From Verrucomicrobiota bacterium (GTDB taxonomy: Bacteria > Verrucomicrobiota > Verrucomicrobiia > Verrucomicrobiales > Verrucomicrobiaceae): a stretch of DNA of 64,000 nt. Shown here one piece after another: positions 24,962-34,700 of this stretch; position 1 is the stretch's first letter; each line of letters begins with the position of its first letter. The notes under the pieces are model-generated. The model saw nothing but the letters and a program-made list of their open reading frames with translations, was not told the origin of the DNA and did not search any database. Location: positions 32,390-96,389 of the forward strand of contig JAFLEI010000030.1 of NCBI GenBank assembly GCA_017301975.1, written 5' to 3'. A program made the translations under genes and the position numbers.

Positions 24962-25516
24962 ATGGAAATGGAAGTTAATCCCTACGCCGCACCGCAGTCC
25001 CACGTTCTCCGCTCCCCCTCCTCACAGGATGAAACCATCCGCGAAGAGCACATCAAAACTGAGGCGTCCATCAAATCGGTCGGCTTCCTTTTCTATCTCG
25101 GCGCATTGATCCTCCTCGCTGTCAGTGTGTCTGTTGCAGCCAGCTTCACTCGTGGGAACAGCACGGGCATTTTGTTCTTGGGCCTGATTGGCGTGCTCTT
25201 TGCCTTCGGTATCGGAGCCACGGCTTATGGTCTCCGGCGGCTGCGGAGCTGGGCGCGCATCTCAACGATCATCCTTTCCAGCATCGCGCTGGTCATAGGG
25301 CTGATGAATCTCTCAGCCGGCATCGTCATTCACATCTACATCCTTTCGATGATGCTGGGGAAGAAGGCGCGGTTCATCATGACGCCGGAATACCAGCAGA
25401 TCATTGCCGCCACGCCGCACGTGAAGTACAAGACCTCCATCGTCGTCAAGGTGCTGCTGGCGCTGCTGCTCATCCTGCTGGTCGGCATCGCCGCCGCCGC
25501 CTTCTTCAACAAATAG
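24962..25516 (+). CDS. Small membrane protein with NPYAAP-type N-terminus
   Basis: About 184 residues, starting MEMEVNPYAAP, an N-terminal motif seen on many PVC membrane proteins of unknown role. Three hydrophobic segments follow (GFLFYLGALILLAVSVSVAA, GILFLGLIGVLFAFGIG, STIILSSIALVIGLMNL), and a fourth is at the C-terminus (VLLALLLILLVGIAAAAFF). A soluble loop lies before the last. Either ATG 24962 or ATG 24968 could be the start; the longer open frame to 24902 is not supported. It is divergent from the second haem-protein gene, with about 87 bp between them for both promoters. No function can be assigned. Confidence 0.7.
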   Translation: MEMEVNPYAAPQSHVLRSPSSQDETIREEHIKTEASIKSVGFLFYLGALILLAVSVSVAASFTRGNSTGILFLGLIGVLFAFGIGATAYGLRRLRSWARISTIILSSIALVIGLMNLSAGIVIHIYILSMMLGKKARFIMTPEYQQIIAATPHVKYKTSIVVKVLLALLLILLVGIAAAAFFNK

Positions 25517-25522
25517 GGCAGG

Positions 25523-26950
25523 CTACAGCCTTCTCACCTCCTGCACTTCGAGGCCGGTGAGCTTCCACTCGTCATTCACCGGCGTGATCGTCACGCGGGC
25601 GTTGTAAATGTTCACCCGGGGGTGGCTGTGTCCCCAGTGGCCGACGATGCCACGTGCCATCCAGTTGCAGTCCGCCACGAAGCCCGGGCCCTTGGGATTG
25701 GGCTCGACTTTGTCCACCGTGGCGGAGAATTCGGCAATGGTGACTCGGGTGCCCTCACGTCCGTCAAGGGTGAGCGCCTGGATGGTTTCGAGATAGAGTT
25801 TGCGCAACAGTTCGCCATCGACGCTCCGAGCCAGAACATCATACACATCAGACTCGGCGTGGTGGTCGAAAGCACGGTACACATTGCGCAGCAACGGAGA
25901 GACAATCCTCTGCGCCACCTCCACCTGCGTGACGGCAGGCGTGCCGGGACCCGTGTGAATGGGCACCACAAGCAGCTGGCTCATGAGCACTCCGCCCAGC
26001 AGCCAGACGAAAAAATAGGGCAGACTGCCGCCGGGCAGCTTGTGATCTTTCACCTTGAGGTAGATGTAAAACACCAGGCCGCCACCGATCCAGAGGATGC
26101 CCCCCAGCGGCAGACGGAATGGCTGCGGAATTGGAATCTGCGGCACGGCCGCCAGCGGTGCCGGGCGGGGCATGCGGCCCTGATTGCGCCAGCGGAACGT
26201 TTTGACGGAGGAGTAGATCTCTCCCGTCTCGCTCAAAGGCCCGAAAAAAATGCGCAGGGGCAGCTTCGTGGTGCCTTTGATCCAGCCTTTCCACGTCACA
26301 TTCATTTCATCCGGCCCGGGCGGTGTGGCAAACTCCCACATGAATCCGACGAGCGCCTGGTTCATGGCCACGTCTTCACCTTCCTTTAAAGGCAGCGTGT
26401 TTCCAGGCAGCCCCTTGATCACTGCCACCAGCGGCAGCGGCGCGGACACCGGCTGATCCCCGACACTGAGGGCACACCAGTCTGAAGCACGGGATGCCAT
26501 GGTTTCGATGATCTGCTTCTGCTGATCAGGAGAGATCGATTCGGGCAGCGCCGCATCAGGTGCCAGCCATGCCAGCACAGTCGCGGCATCAAAGATCACC
26601 TCAAAGCGCGTCTGATAGGGCTCAATGTAGAGATAAGCCTGCGCAATCGGCCCGGTGATGGTGATGGAACTGCTGGTGGGCAGAGGCGGCGGCGCAGCGG
26701 GGGGAGGTGCAGCCGGCGTGACTGCGGGAGCCGGAACTGCGGGCGTGGCTGCGGGAGCAGTCACCGGGCCTTGATTTTTGGGCATCACCGGGACAGCGGG
26801 CCCGAGAGATGGCAGTGTCTCCAGAGGCTGCAGCGGACCGATCTTGATCGTGTCCTGCGCCTGCATGCCCGCTGGAGCGCAGGCCCAGTGAGCCAGGATG
26901 AGCGTCAGCACAGCGCGGCACCAGAGCGATGACAGGGAATGTGGTAGCAT
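25523..26950 (-). CDS. Hypothetical envelope protein with Pro/Ala linker and membrane segment
   Basis: About 475 residues. It begins with a signal peptide (SSLWCRAVLTLILAHWACAPAG), then a Pro/Ala-rich linker of about 45 residues, a beta-rich domain (ITGPIAQAYLYIEPYQTRFEVIF), a hydrophobic segment near the middle (LPLGGILWIGGGLVFYIYL), a second one (LPYFFVWLLGGVLMSQLLV), and a C-terminal soluble domain (VYDVLARSVDGELLRKLYL). I do not recognise a family. The ATG at 26950 is chosen because it starts the signal peptide and falls just after the stop of the upstream gene; the longer frame would overlap that gene. It shares strand and close spacing with the Gfo/Idh gene, so the two may be one transcript. 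Confidence 0.65.
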   Translation of the reverse strand: MLPHSLSSLWCRAVLTLILAHWACAPAGMQAQDTIKIGPLQPLETLPSLGPAVPVMPKNQGPVTAPAATPAVPAPAVTPAAPPPAAPPPLPTSSSITITGPIAQAYLYIEPYQTRFEVIFDAATVLAWLAPDAALPESISPDQQKQIIETMASRASDWCALSVGDQPVSAPLPLVAVIKGLPGNTLPLKEGEDVAMNQALVGFMWEFATPPGPDEMNVTWKGWIKGTTKLPLRIFFGPLSETGEIYSSVKTFRWRNQGRMPRPAPLAAVPQIPIPQPFRLPLGGILWIGGGLVFYIYLKVKDHKLPGGSLPYFFVWLLGGVLMSQLLVVPIHTGPGTPAVTQVEVAQRIVSPLLRNVYRAFDHHAESDVYDVLARSVDGELLRKLYLETIQALTLDGREGTRVTIAEFSATVDKVEPNPKGPGFVADCNWMARGIVGHWGHSHPRVNIYNARVTITPVNDEWKLTGLEVQEVRRL

Positions 26951-26973
26951 GCGGCGATATGGGATGACGCTGA

Positions 26974-28398
26974 TCAGAGCACCCATGGCTTGCGCCATTC
27001 CTTGGAGAGCAGGCTGGAGGCGGCGGCGTTGTCCGCGATGGTTTCCGTCTTTGGATCCCACTTCAAACCGGTGCTGCCACTGCGCAGGGCGATGTTTGCC
27101 AGATGCGCGATGGTGATGCTGCGGTGCGAGACTTCGATGGGGGTGGCAGTCGGCTTGCCGTCGTAGATGCAGGAGAGGAAGTTGTCCGTGTGGTCCTTGC
27201 TTTCGTAGAGATGAATCTCCTCCGGACGGGTTTTTTCGCGCAGGATTTCAGGACTGCTGGCGGTGATCTTGCCCCGGTTGACATAGATCCATTTGCCTTC
27301 ATCCCCCTCGAACATCACGCCAACGTGATCGAAGGGCTTCTTGGCGTTCGGCGTGGCCAGCACGGCCTCCACTTCCGGCATGAGCTTGTGCGTCGGGCTG
27401 GCGACGTGCATGACGAGGCCGCTCTCATAAAGGCACTCGAAGGAAAATTCGGAGGCGGTGTTGTAGAGCGCCGTCTTGTCCAGAGTGCCCGAGACGTTGC
27501 GCAGTTCCACGGGGCCGCTGAGCTGCGTACCCATGCCCCATTGGGCGATGTCAATATGATGCGCGCCAAAGTCGGTGATCATGCCACCGGAGAAATTGAA
27601 GTTGTGGCGCCAGTTGAGCGGCAGCAAGGCCGGACGATAGTCCATGTGCTCGGCGGGGCCAAGCCACATCTCATAGTCAAAGTCGGGCGGCAGTGGTGCC
27701 GGATTGATCTGGTCGGCCATGCCATTCCAGTTGGTATGGCCACCGGGCAGACCGACGCGCACGCGCCTTAGTTTGCCAATGCGGCCATTTTGAGTCATCT
27801 CGCAGGCGAGGCGGAAATACTGATCACTGCGCTGCTGGCTGCCCGTCTGCCAGGTGACGCCCGCTTTGGCCACTTCATCGCTCATGCGGCGGCCTTCGGC
27901 GACGGTGAGCGCCAGCGGCTTCTGGCCGTAGATATGCTTGCCTTTGCGCGCGGCATAAATGGCCAGGTAGGCATGCCAGTGGTCCGGGGTGGAGACCTGC
28001 ACGGCATCCAGATCTTCCTTCTCCATCATTTCACGGAAGTCGGCATAGGAGGCACAGGCCTTCACCGGCTTGTTGGCCGACTGAGAATAATGGGCGTCGA
28101 TGATCTTCTTGCCCGCCTCACGTCCGCCGGTTTCCTTCCCATCGTAGCCGTAATGACCGTATTCCTTCATCGGATCAGCCACGGCGATCACCTGGCACTT
28201 GTCATTGTTAAGGAAAGATGGCGTCCAATCACCCGCGATCGTCCCCCAGCCAATGGCACCAACGGTGATACGCTCTGAGGGAGCTGGGCGCCCCCCTTTG
28301 CCTAAAGCTGTCGCTGGAATGATGGTGGGAAACCCAAGCGCAGCGGCGCTGACGGTCAGGAAATGACGACGGGAGACAGATGAAGTTTCTTTGGCCAT
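26974..28398 (-). CDS. Tat-exported Gfo/Idh/MocA family oxidoreductase
   Basis: A 474-residue protein with a twin-arginine signal (SRRHFLTVSAAALGFPTI) and an N-terminal Rossmann domain starting ITVGAIGWGTIAGDW, where the glycine-rich turn is less regular than usual. It then has the EKP-like segment as GQKPLALTVAEGRRM, the Lys of which is the expected catalytic residue, and a C-terminal alpha/beta domain (GGMITDFGAHHIDIAQWGMG). Such enzymes oxidise or epimerise sugars or inositols using tightly bound NAD(P). Exported versions are very common in Verrucomicrobia and Planctomycetes and act in the periplasm. It is divergent from the sensory operon at 28504. Confidence 0.9.
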   Translation of the reverse strand: MAKETSSVSRRHFLTVSAAALGFPTIIPATALGKGGRPAPSERITVGAIGWGTIAGDWTPSFLNNDKCQVIAVADPMKEYGHYGYDGKETGGREAGKKIIDAHYSQSANKPVKACASYADFREMMEKEDLDAVQVSTPDHWHAYLAIYAARKGKHIYGQKPLALTVAEGRRMSDEVAKAGVTWQTGSQQRSDQYFRLACEMTQNGRIGKLRRVRVGLPGGHTNWNGMADQINPAPLPPDFDYEMWLGPAEHMDYRPALLPLNWRHNFNFSGGMITDFGAHHIDIAQWGMGTQLSGPVELRNVSGTLDKTALYNTASEFSFECLYESGLVMHVASPTHKLMPEVEAVLATPNAKKPFDHVGVMFEGDEGKWIYVNRGKITASSPEILREKTRPEEIHLYESKDHTDNFLSCIYDGKPTATPIEVSHRSITIAHLANIALRSGSTGLKWDPKTETIADNAAASSLLSKEWRKPWVL

Positions 28399-28503
28399 GC
28401 GGCCAGCTTAGCGGATGCTCTCGCCGAGGCCAGAAAAAGAAATGAAGAACTCCGGTGCAAGCAAAAGTGGACATGATGCGTCTGTTGGATGCATGGTAAG
28501 GGG

Positions 28504-29475
28504 ATGAAAGACACGATGGCATTGCTGCGACGCTTCCTGCCCCTGATCAGTGCCGTGGTGCTGCTTGCCGCCTCGTTTTTCCCGTATCAAGAGCCCAGAA
28601 CCCGGCTGCGAGTCGTGCCCGGAATTTGGCCGGCTGCCGAGCCGCTGCTTGTGGCGGGTGATCTCCAAATTTTGCCACCCGATCGTTTTCAAATCATTGA
28701 AATTCCCTGGTCATCAGCCGTGGCACGGGCCTTTGGCAGCGGCGCTGCGGATGTGGCTGTCGTGACGCTCGACGGCGCCCTCCGAATGCGGGAAGCAGGT
28801 CAGCGACTGAGGGTGCTCATGGTGATGAGCCAGTCCACAGGCTCGGATGCAATCATGGCACGTCAGCATATCCAGAGGCTGCAGGATCTTAAAGGGAAGC
28901 GGGTGGGCGTGGAGCGCAGCGCAGGTTCCTACCTTCTGGTCAATGCGCTGGAAAGCGTCGGCATGTCCATGGCTGATGTCGAGGCGGTCCCCATGTTTCA
29001 ATCAGAAATGCAGCAGTCCCTGCAGGCGGGCCAGGTGGAGGCTGTCGTGGTCATGAACCCGTGGCGGTCAAAGATTTCACTCCAAGGCACGCGCTCGCTG
29101 TATGACTCCAGCCAGCTCAAGATTCCCATCCTCTATCTCCTGGTGGCTTCGGAGCGTGCCTGCGACACCTCCAGAAAAGAGCTGGTGTCGCTGCTCAAAG
29201 CCCAGGCAGAGATGACCGACAAGATATGGGGAGGCAAACCCTTCCAAGGAATGGATGCCGTCCTGCGGCGTGAAAACCTCAACGCTGACGAACTGGCATC
29301 ATGCCTCAGACAACTGCGACCGCTGAATAAGTCTGAAGGCATGAAAATGCTGAACCAACTGCCGCAGCTGGCGGTGGAAATGGAGGAGCAGATGATCCGC
29401 AGCGGCATCATCAAGACCCGACCGGCGGGCAGTGAATGGATCAACGGCACCTTCGTGAAGGAGGCGCTGCCTTGA
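28504..29475 (+). CDS. Periplasmic solute-binding protein (NMT1/SsuA-like), sensor candidate
   Basis: About 323 residues. A signal or anchor segment (FLPLISAVVLLAASFF) is followed by a type II substrate-binding fold like that of ABC-transporter binding proteins for thiamine precursors, nitrate or sulfonates (RVVPGIWPAAEPLLVA, GAADVAVVTLDGALRM, LKGKRVGVERSAGSYLLVNAL). There is no lipobox, so it is either free in the periplasm or held by an uncleaved anchor. No permease or ATPase gene is adjacent. Instead it overlaps a histidine kinase gene (TTGA at 29472-29475), which suggests that it detects a ligand for signalling. The ATG at 28504 is my choice; 28489 is also possible. Confidence 0.75.
   Translation: MKDTMALLRRFLPLISAVVLLAASFFPYQEPRTRLRVVPGIWPAAEPLLVAGDLQILPPDRFQIIEIPWSSAVARAFGSGAADVAVVTLDGALRMREAGQRLRVLMVMSQSTGSDAIMARQHIQRLQDLKGKRVGVERSAGSYLLVNALESVGMSMADVEAVPMFQSEMQQSLQAGQVEAVVVMNPWRSKISLQGTRSLYDSSQLKIPILYLLVASERACDTSRKELVSLLKAQAEMTDKIWGGKPFQGMDAVLRRENLNADELASCLRQLRPLNKSEGMKMLNQLPQLAVEMEEQMIRSGIIKTRPAGSEWINGTFVKEALP
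29458..29464 (+). promoter_or_regulatory. Shine-Dalgarno AAGGAGG for TTG start at 29472
   Basis: A perfect AAGGAGG lies 7 bases before TTG 29472, inside the end of the preceding gene. It fixes the rare TTG start and makes translational coupling likely. Confidence 0.8.
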
Positions 29476-30854
29476 AACTGTTTCACTCCATACAAAGCCG
29501 CATCACTCTGACGGTCCTGTCGTTTGGACTGCTGATGATTCTGTTCAACAACTGGAGAAATCAGCAGTGGCTGACAGAGCGCCGGCTCCTGCGTCTGGAA
29601 CAGGAGGCCACTGAAACGGGCAGCCGCCTGGCCGGCCTTCTTCAGCACCTTTCCCGCAAGCAGCAGGAACGCGCCGCCGAACTCGAGATGGCCTATGTAT
29701 CGCTTTCAGCCGATGTGGATCTGGGTCTGGTATGCAACAAGGAGGGAATTGTCACCTGCTCCACCCACATGCAATGGAAGCAGATGGACGTCCTGAAAAC
29801 ACCCCTGGCGGACGAGTGGAAGCGGCATGCCTCCGTGCTCGAAACGATGGCGCCCGCATTCGAATGGAACGCTGGTAAAACCAGCCTGGTGGTGATGGTT
29901 CCTTTCTTTGAAACCTATGAATCCACGAGCAGGGCGGCGGTCGTGATCCGTTACGATGCCACTCTGGCGCTGGCGCAGGTACTAGAGGATGCCTGGCATG
30001 AGTCACTAAGGCAGGCTGGCGCGCTGCTGGCATCGTGCCTGCTGCTCTGGTTTGCCTTGGATGAACTCATCACACGCCGGGTGCGCAGGGTGGTGGAAAT
30101 CCTCCGTGCGGCAACCTCCAAGGACGGCCTTCCCACGACATTGGAAGGTCATGATGAGCTTTCTCTGATCTCCAAAGAATTTGCCGGGGCGGTGACCAAG
30201 CTCCGCACCGCAGAAAACATGGTGCTCGAAGCCGCGGAGCAGGAACGCCGGAAGATCGGCAGAGACTTGCATGACGACCTATGTCAAAGACTCTCCGCGA
30301 TCAAAATGAAAGCCGGGGTCGTGCAGGGGATGATCCATGATAAAGATGGCAGGATTGCCAACCTCGCCGGACAGGTGGCCGAAGAGCTCTCAGAATCGAC
30401 GGTGATTGCGCGAAGCATGGCGTGGGGACTTGCCCCCGTGGGCATCGAAAATCACGGACTGAAGGATGCACTGGAGAACGTGCTGCGCTTTGTCGAGAGG
30501 TCCTACATGGTGCAGTGCTCCCTCGACTATTCGGATTTGAGCGCCTCCCTGACCGGGAGCTCGCAGGAACTGCTGTTCCGCATCGCCCAGGAACTGGTGG
30601 TCAATGCCTGCAAACATTCCAAGCCCAATGTCATCAACATCTCAGTACGGATGGAAGATTCGAATGTCGTGCTGAGCGTGATCCATGATGGAAAGCCATT
30701 TATAAAACAGTCAGCGGCGGATGGCAGCGGCATGGGTCTGCATCTCATGGGGCAGCGGCTGCGCACGCTCTCCGCAACGCTGGAGAGAACCGTGGAAAAG
30801 GGCGAAAGGGATTTCTCGATTGCCATTGTGAGGATTCCGCTAAAGAATCCATGA
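29472..30854 (+). CDS. Membrane sensor histidine kinase (HisKA_3/NarX-DegS type)
   Basis: About 460 residues from a TTG start. An N-terminal membrane segment (ITLTVLSFGLLMILF, residues ~10-24) and a second one (AGALLASCLLLWFAL, ~182-196) enclose a periplasmic sensor domain of about 150 residues. A HAMP-like linker and coiled coil follow. The dimerisation box EQERRKIGRDLHDDLCQRL has the phospho-acceptor His at about residue 267. The ATPase domain shows the N box (ELVVNACKHS) and the glycine-rich GSGMGLHLMGQRL. This type autophosphorylates and passes phosphate to LuxR-type regulators, one of which is encoded next, overlapping by 4 bp. The upstream binding protein may give it its ligand. Confidence 0.9.
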   Translation: MKLFHSIQSRITLTVLSFGLLMILFNNWRNQQWLTERRLLRLEQEATETGSRLAGLLQHLSRKQQERAAELEMAYVSLSADVDLGLVCNKEGIVTCSTHMQWKQMDVLKTPLADEWKRHASVLETMAPAFEWNAGKTSLVVMVPFFETYESTSRAAVVIRYDATLALAQVLEDAWHESLRQAGALLASCLLLWFALDELITRRVRRVVEILRAATSKDGLPTTLEGHDELSLISKEFAGAVTKLRTAENMVLEAAEQERRKIGRDLHDDLCQRLSAIKMKAGVVQGMIHDKDGRIANLAGQVAEELSESTVIARSMAWGLAPVGIENHGLKDALENVLRFVERSYMVQCSLDYSDLSASLTGSSQELLFRIAQELVVNACKHSKPNVINISVRMEDSNVVLSVIHDGKPFIKQSAADGSGMGLHLMGQRLRTLSATLERTVEKGERDFSIAIVRIPLKNP

Positions 30855-31564
30855 GACAAAAAAGCATTCGCCCAGTGAACCTCGCACCAATGAAAACCAA
30901 TCCCCCACAAGCCGCCATTCGAATTGCCATCGTGGATGACCATACCATGATGCGCGAGGGCTGGAGACTCTTCATTGAAAACGCCGAGGACCTGGCCTTT
31001 GCCTGGATGGCGGGAGACGCCTCCGAAGCCGTGCGCAAGGTGGATGAAGACACCCCGGACGTCCTGGTGGTGGACATCTCTCTGCCTGATCGTTCAGGCC
31101 TCGAACTCATCAAGGATCTCCGGCTGCTGCGCCCCAAGCTGCCAATGATCGCCATTTCGATGCATGATGAGAAGCTCTACGCACAACGCGCGCTCAAGGC
31201 GGGCGCCCGCGGCTATGTCATGAAGAGCGCACCGCAAAAGGTGCTGGAACAAGCCCTTCACCGTGTGGCCAGCGGCGGCATTGCCGTCAGCGAAGAAATG
31301 TCCGAGGAAATCCTGAAGGCCTTCTCCTCCGGCAACGCCGCCGAATCCAAGGATTCCATCTCAGAACTCAGCGATCGCGAGTTCGAAGTCTTCGTGCTCA
31401 TCGGGCAGGGCAAAAACACCGGCCAGATCGCTGAGGCGCTGCGAATCAGCACCAAAACCGTGGATGTGCACAAGATGAACATTCGCGCGAAACTAGGAAT
31501 GAATGAGACCGGCGAACTGGCCTATTTTGCCATTCGTTGGGCGGAAGGCCAGAAGGCAAGCTGA
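30851..31564 (+). CDS. LuxR/NarL-family response regulator
   Basis: A 237-residue regulator. Its receiver domain has IRIAIVDDHTMMREGW with the acidic pair, the phospho-acceptor Asp75 in LVVDISLPD, and the conserved Lys in GYVMKSAP. The C-terminal helix-turn-helix (ELSDREFEVFVLIGQGK, IAEALRISTKTVDVHKMNI) is of LuxR type. It overlaps the kinase gene as ATGA (30851-30854), so the two are a cognate pair. An alternative ATG at 30890 would remove 13 residues. Its targets are unknown; the convergent giant adhesin gene, 217 bp away at its 3' end, is the nearest neighbour but not by itself evidence of regulation. Confidence 0.92.
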   Translation: MRQKSIRPVNLAPMKTNPPQAAIRIAIVDDHTMMREGWRLFIENAEDLAFAWMAGDASEAVRKVDEDTPDVLVVDISLPDRSGLELIKDLRLLRPKLPMIAISMHDEKLYAQRALKAGARGYVMKSAPQKVLEQALHRVASGGIAVSEEMSEEILKAFSSGNAAESKDSISELSDREFEVFVLIGQGKNTGQIAEALRISTKTVDVHKMNIRAKLGMNETGELAYFAIRWAEGQKAS

Positions 31565-31731
31565 TCACAGCCGCCTCTCATTAAATCTCGGCTTGTTGCA
31601 TCAGCTTCTCTTTGGAGCTGCCTGCGCACCGGCTTTCGCTGATGGGAGTCCGGCGAGAACTCCAGCGTCAATTCTTTCCGCTGTTTCGTTCACGGTAGAA
31701 CGGGGCCTGCCGAATCTCATTGGGTCCAACA

Positions 31732-31756
31732 GCAGGCTGGAATCGTTCCAGCCTGC
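31732..31756. terminator. Hairpin between convergent regulator and giant gene
   Basis: A perfect 11-bp stem (GCAGGCTGGAA with TTCCAGCCTGC) and 3-base loop TCG. No T-run follows on either strand, so it could be a weak bidirectional terminator or an RNA-stabilising hairpin. The rest of the 31565-31781 gap holds nothing I can identify. Confidence 0.55.
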
Positions 31757-31781
31757 CATCAGCCGAGCGGGCAAAGCGCCA

Positions 31782-34700
31782 TCAAATGGAATAGCGGCGG
31801 CGGCGGCGCACGCAAAGGCCCAGAAGACCAAGCAGCAGGAGCAGCGCACGGCTCGGTTCTGGAACGACCACCAAAATACCGTTGGTCTCGAACAATGCGG
31901 TGTTCCAGGTAAGACCGGAGCCGAGAGTAGGCAGGACCAAGTCACCCAGCAGACCGCCATCGCGATAGAGGCCGCCAGAACTGTAAGAGCCAGCGTTGAG
32001 GGAAGACCAGTCCATGAGGTCAAAGACATCCCCGAGCGCGACGTTGTAGGAATCAGGATTGGTGATGCTGATCTGGCCATTCGCGGCCAGGTTCATTGTG
32101 CCGGAAATATTCAGGCGGTCATGGCTGCCAGTGCCCGCCTCCCAAATGGTAATGTGGTTGTCGCTATTGTCCGTGATCCAGGCATCAAACGTGCCATTGC
32201 CAAGGCGTGTGGCGAACTCAACACTGGCGTTGGCATCTGCGGCGAAAGCGCTGCCAAGCTGCATTTCCAGGCGCGTGCCACCGGCCGCTAGGGTGAGATT
32301 TCCTGTGACCGTCAGTGTTCCCACCTGGTTGCCAGCGTTGGCCAGCAGGCCACCCGTGCTGTCGCCGGGTTTAAGGACGCCAACGGCATTGATGTTTCCA
32401 ACATTGCTGCCGATGGTCAGATCTCCGAGAATGGTGCCCGAGCCGCTGACAGTGGCGTCTGTGGTATAGCCGCCGGTCGGAGTTTCAAAGGTCGCACCGC
32501 TGTCCACGCGAATGAAGGTGGTGTCGTCAATCGAGCCACCCGTGCCGAGGCTCAGAGTGCCGGCGGTGACTGCGGTGGTGCCGTGGTAGGTGTTAGCTGC
32601 AGTGAGCGTGACAGTGCCGGCGCCGGTCTTCTCAACGGAAAGCGTGTCATTGACCGAATCAGCCTCAGAAATCACTCCGGAGAAGGTAATGCCGGTGCCC
32701 GTGCCATTGGTGGCAGAGGTCAGGGTGACCGTCTGGGTTTCAATGCCAGTGGCACCCGACTGGAGGTTCTGCAGCACCATGTTGCCGCTAAAGGTGGAAG
32801 CACCGGTGGTCAGGCTGGCCGCTCCGCCAATGGTGACACTGCCCGTGCCGGCCGTCGCATTGACATCCAGCGCATTGGCGACATTTACGCCACCCGTGTT
32901 GATCAGCAGAGCCACGTTATTGACAGCGGCTTCCTCATGGAAGCGGATCGGGTCGGCGACCGGCAGGCAGCACTGCTGCACATCAGGTTCCATCATGAAG
33001 AATGATTTCGTGGCCGAGGTGCCGTTGGTGACCGTGAACTGCGTGCCGTATTTCATCTCAACCGGGGCATCGAATTCCACATTCCGCACGAGATTCATCG
33101 TGCCACCGGAGACGCTGACGATGGTGTAGATGCCATTGGCTCCAGGATTGGCCTCCTCATCCTTGACCAGGATGGTCTTGCCGACATCGCCCACACCGTA
33201 GGTGTTTCCGTCCACGGTGGAGGAAACGCCGTTGAAGGCGCCTGACTGCGCACCGCCGCCGGCAGGATCAAAGGTGCCGCCACCCAGAGTGAGGCTGACG
33301 GTGGTGGCACGATCAACAACCGTGGCCATCACCGTGCGGACGTCACCCAGTTCGACATGCTTGACTCCAAGAGCGCTGCTGCTGCCAACTTCAAGGATGC
33401 CGGAACGGATGACTGTGCCGCCATCAATCGCGACGCCTGCACTGCCCGCAACCCCGGTACCATAACTGTTCCCGCCACTAAGAACCACGGTGCCGCTGTC
33501 CACGACGGTGATGCGGCCTGCGCCACTCACGCTTCCGCCAAGGCCCAGCTGCTGCCCTGATGCGGCACCGGCAAAGATGTCGCGATTGAGCGTCACAGAT
33601 CCCGAAATGGCGGAAGCTGCTGCCGTGGAGGCCTGGATGACACTGACACCAGTGGAGTTCGTGTTATTGACGATGACGTTGTTGGTCACCGTCGTGCCTT
33701 GGAGATCAAGAACGATGCGATCATCCGCGCCGGTCACTCCGACGATGCCAAGGGTAACATCACCACTGCCGAGCTGGGCATTGTTTGAAACCGTGAGCTG
33801 TCCATTGGCGATCTCAGTCGTCCAGGTCTGCGACGAGTTATCCACGGTGGAGAGCGTCTGCGAGCCGTTGGTGCTGACGCGGAAGATGCCGCTGCCCGTG
33901 ATGCTGCCTGCGTAAACGGCCCCGAAGCTGTTATCTCCTCCCACAGTCAAGACGTTCGAACCCAAAATGACCGAAGCGTTTGCCTGAACGGCCCCAGTGC
34001 TGGCAAGTGAGCCAATGAACTGATTGAATCCGCCGAGATTGAGAGTGCCGAAGACCGTGTCCCCCGTGATGACCTGACGGGATTTGGAAGAGAATGCGTT
34101 TGCCATGCCTCCTGACAGCGCACCCGAAATGAGATTCGTGTCGCCGGAATAATCGGAGCCGGAGGCATTCAGCTGCAAGGTGCCTGCATCTGCCAAAGTC
34201 AGGGCACCTGCACCGGTGAGGACCGAAGCAATCGTGAAAGTCTTTCCAGCCGCGACGGCGATCACTCCACCAGGAGCGTCAAGCGTCACGCCCGTTGTTG
34301 CATCCAGAGTGGTGTTGTCGGTCACCTCCAGAGTGCCACCCGCGAAACGCAGAGCGTCGGCGCGGAAATTCAGGGAGACGTAACCAAGGCTGGAAGCCTG
34401 AGCGATGGAAAGCGTGCCGCCTTCAAAAACGGTGCCGCCACGGTAGCTGTTGACAGAGGCAAGGCTGAGTTTGCCCGCCCCTTTCTTGCGGAGGGTCACG
34501 TTGCCATTCAACTGACCACCGTAGGTCGTGTCAGCAGCCTGGTTGACTGTCAGCGTGTTGTTGTCAAAGCCACCATTGTTGACGGAACCACCGTCTCCAT
34601 TCAGTCCGGCCACTTCCTGGTTGTAGCCGTTGAGGTCAAACATGCCGAGGAACTTGGTCGTGAGCGTGCCGTTGAGGGGCAGGACGTTGTTCGCACCGAT

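Noticed and set aside
31565..31781. Short gene between the regulator and the giant gene
   Set aside because: No frame has a credible start and family match; only a hairpin is evident.
31782..32500. Autotransporter beta-barrel at the C-terminus of the giant protein
   Set aside because: The C-terminus is a PEP-CTERM signal, and there is no ~250-residue barrel domain before it.
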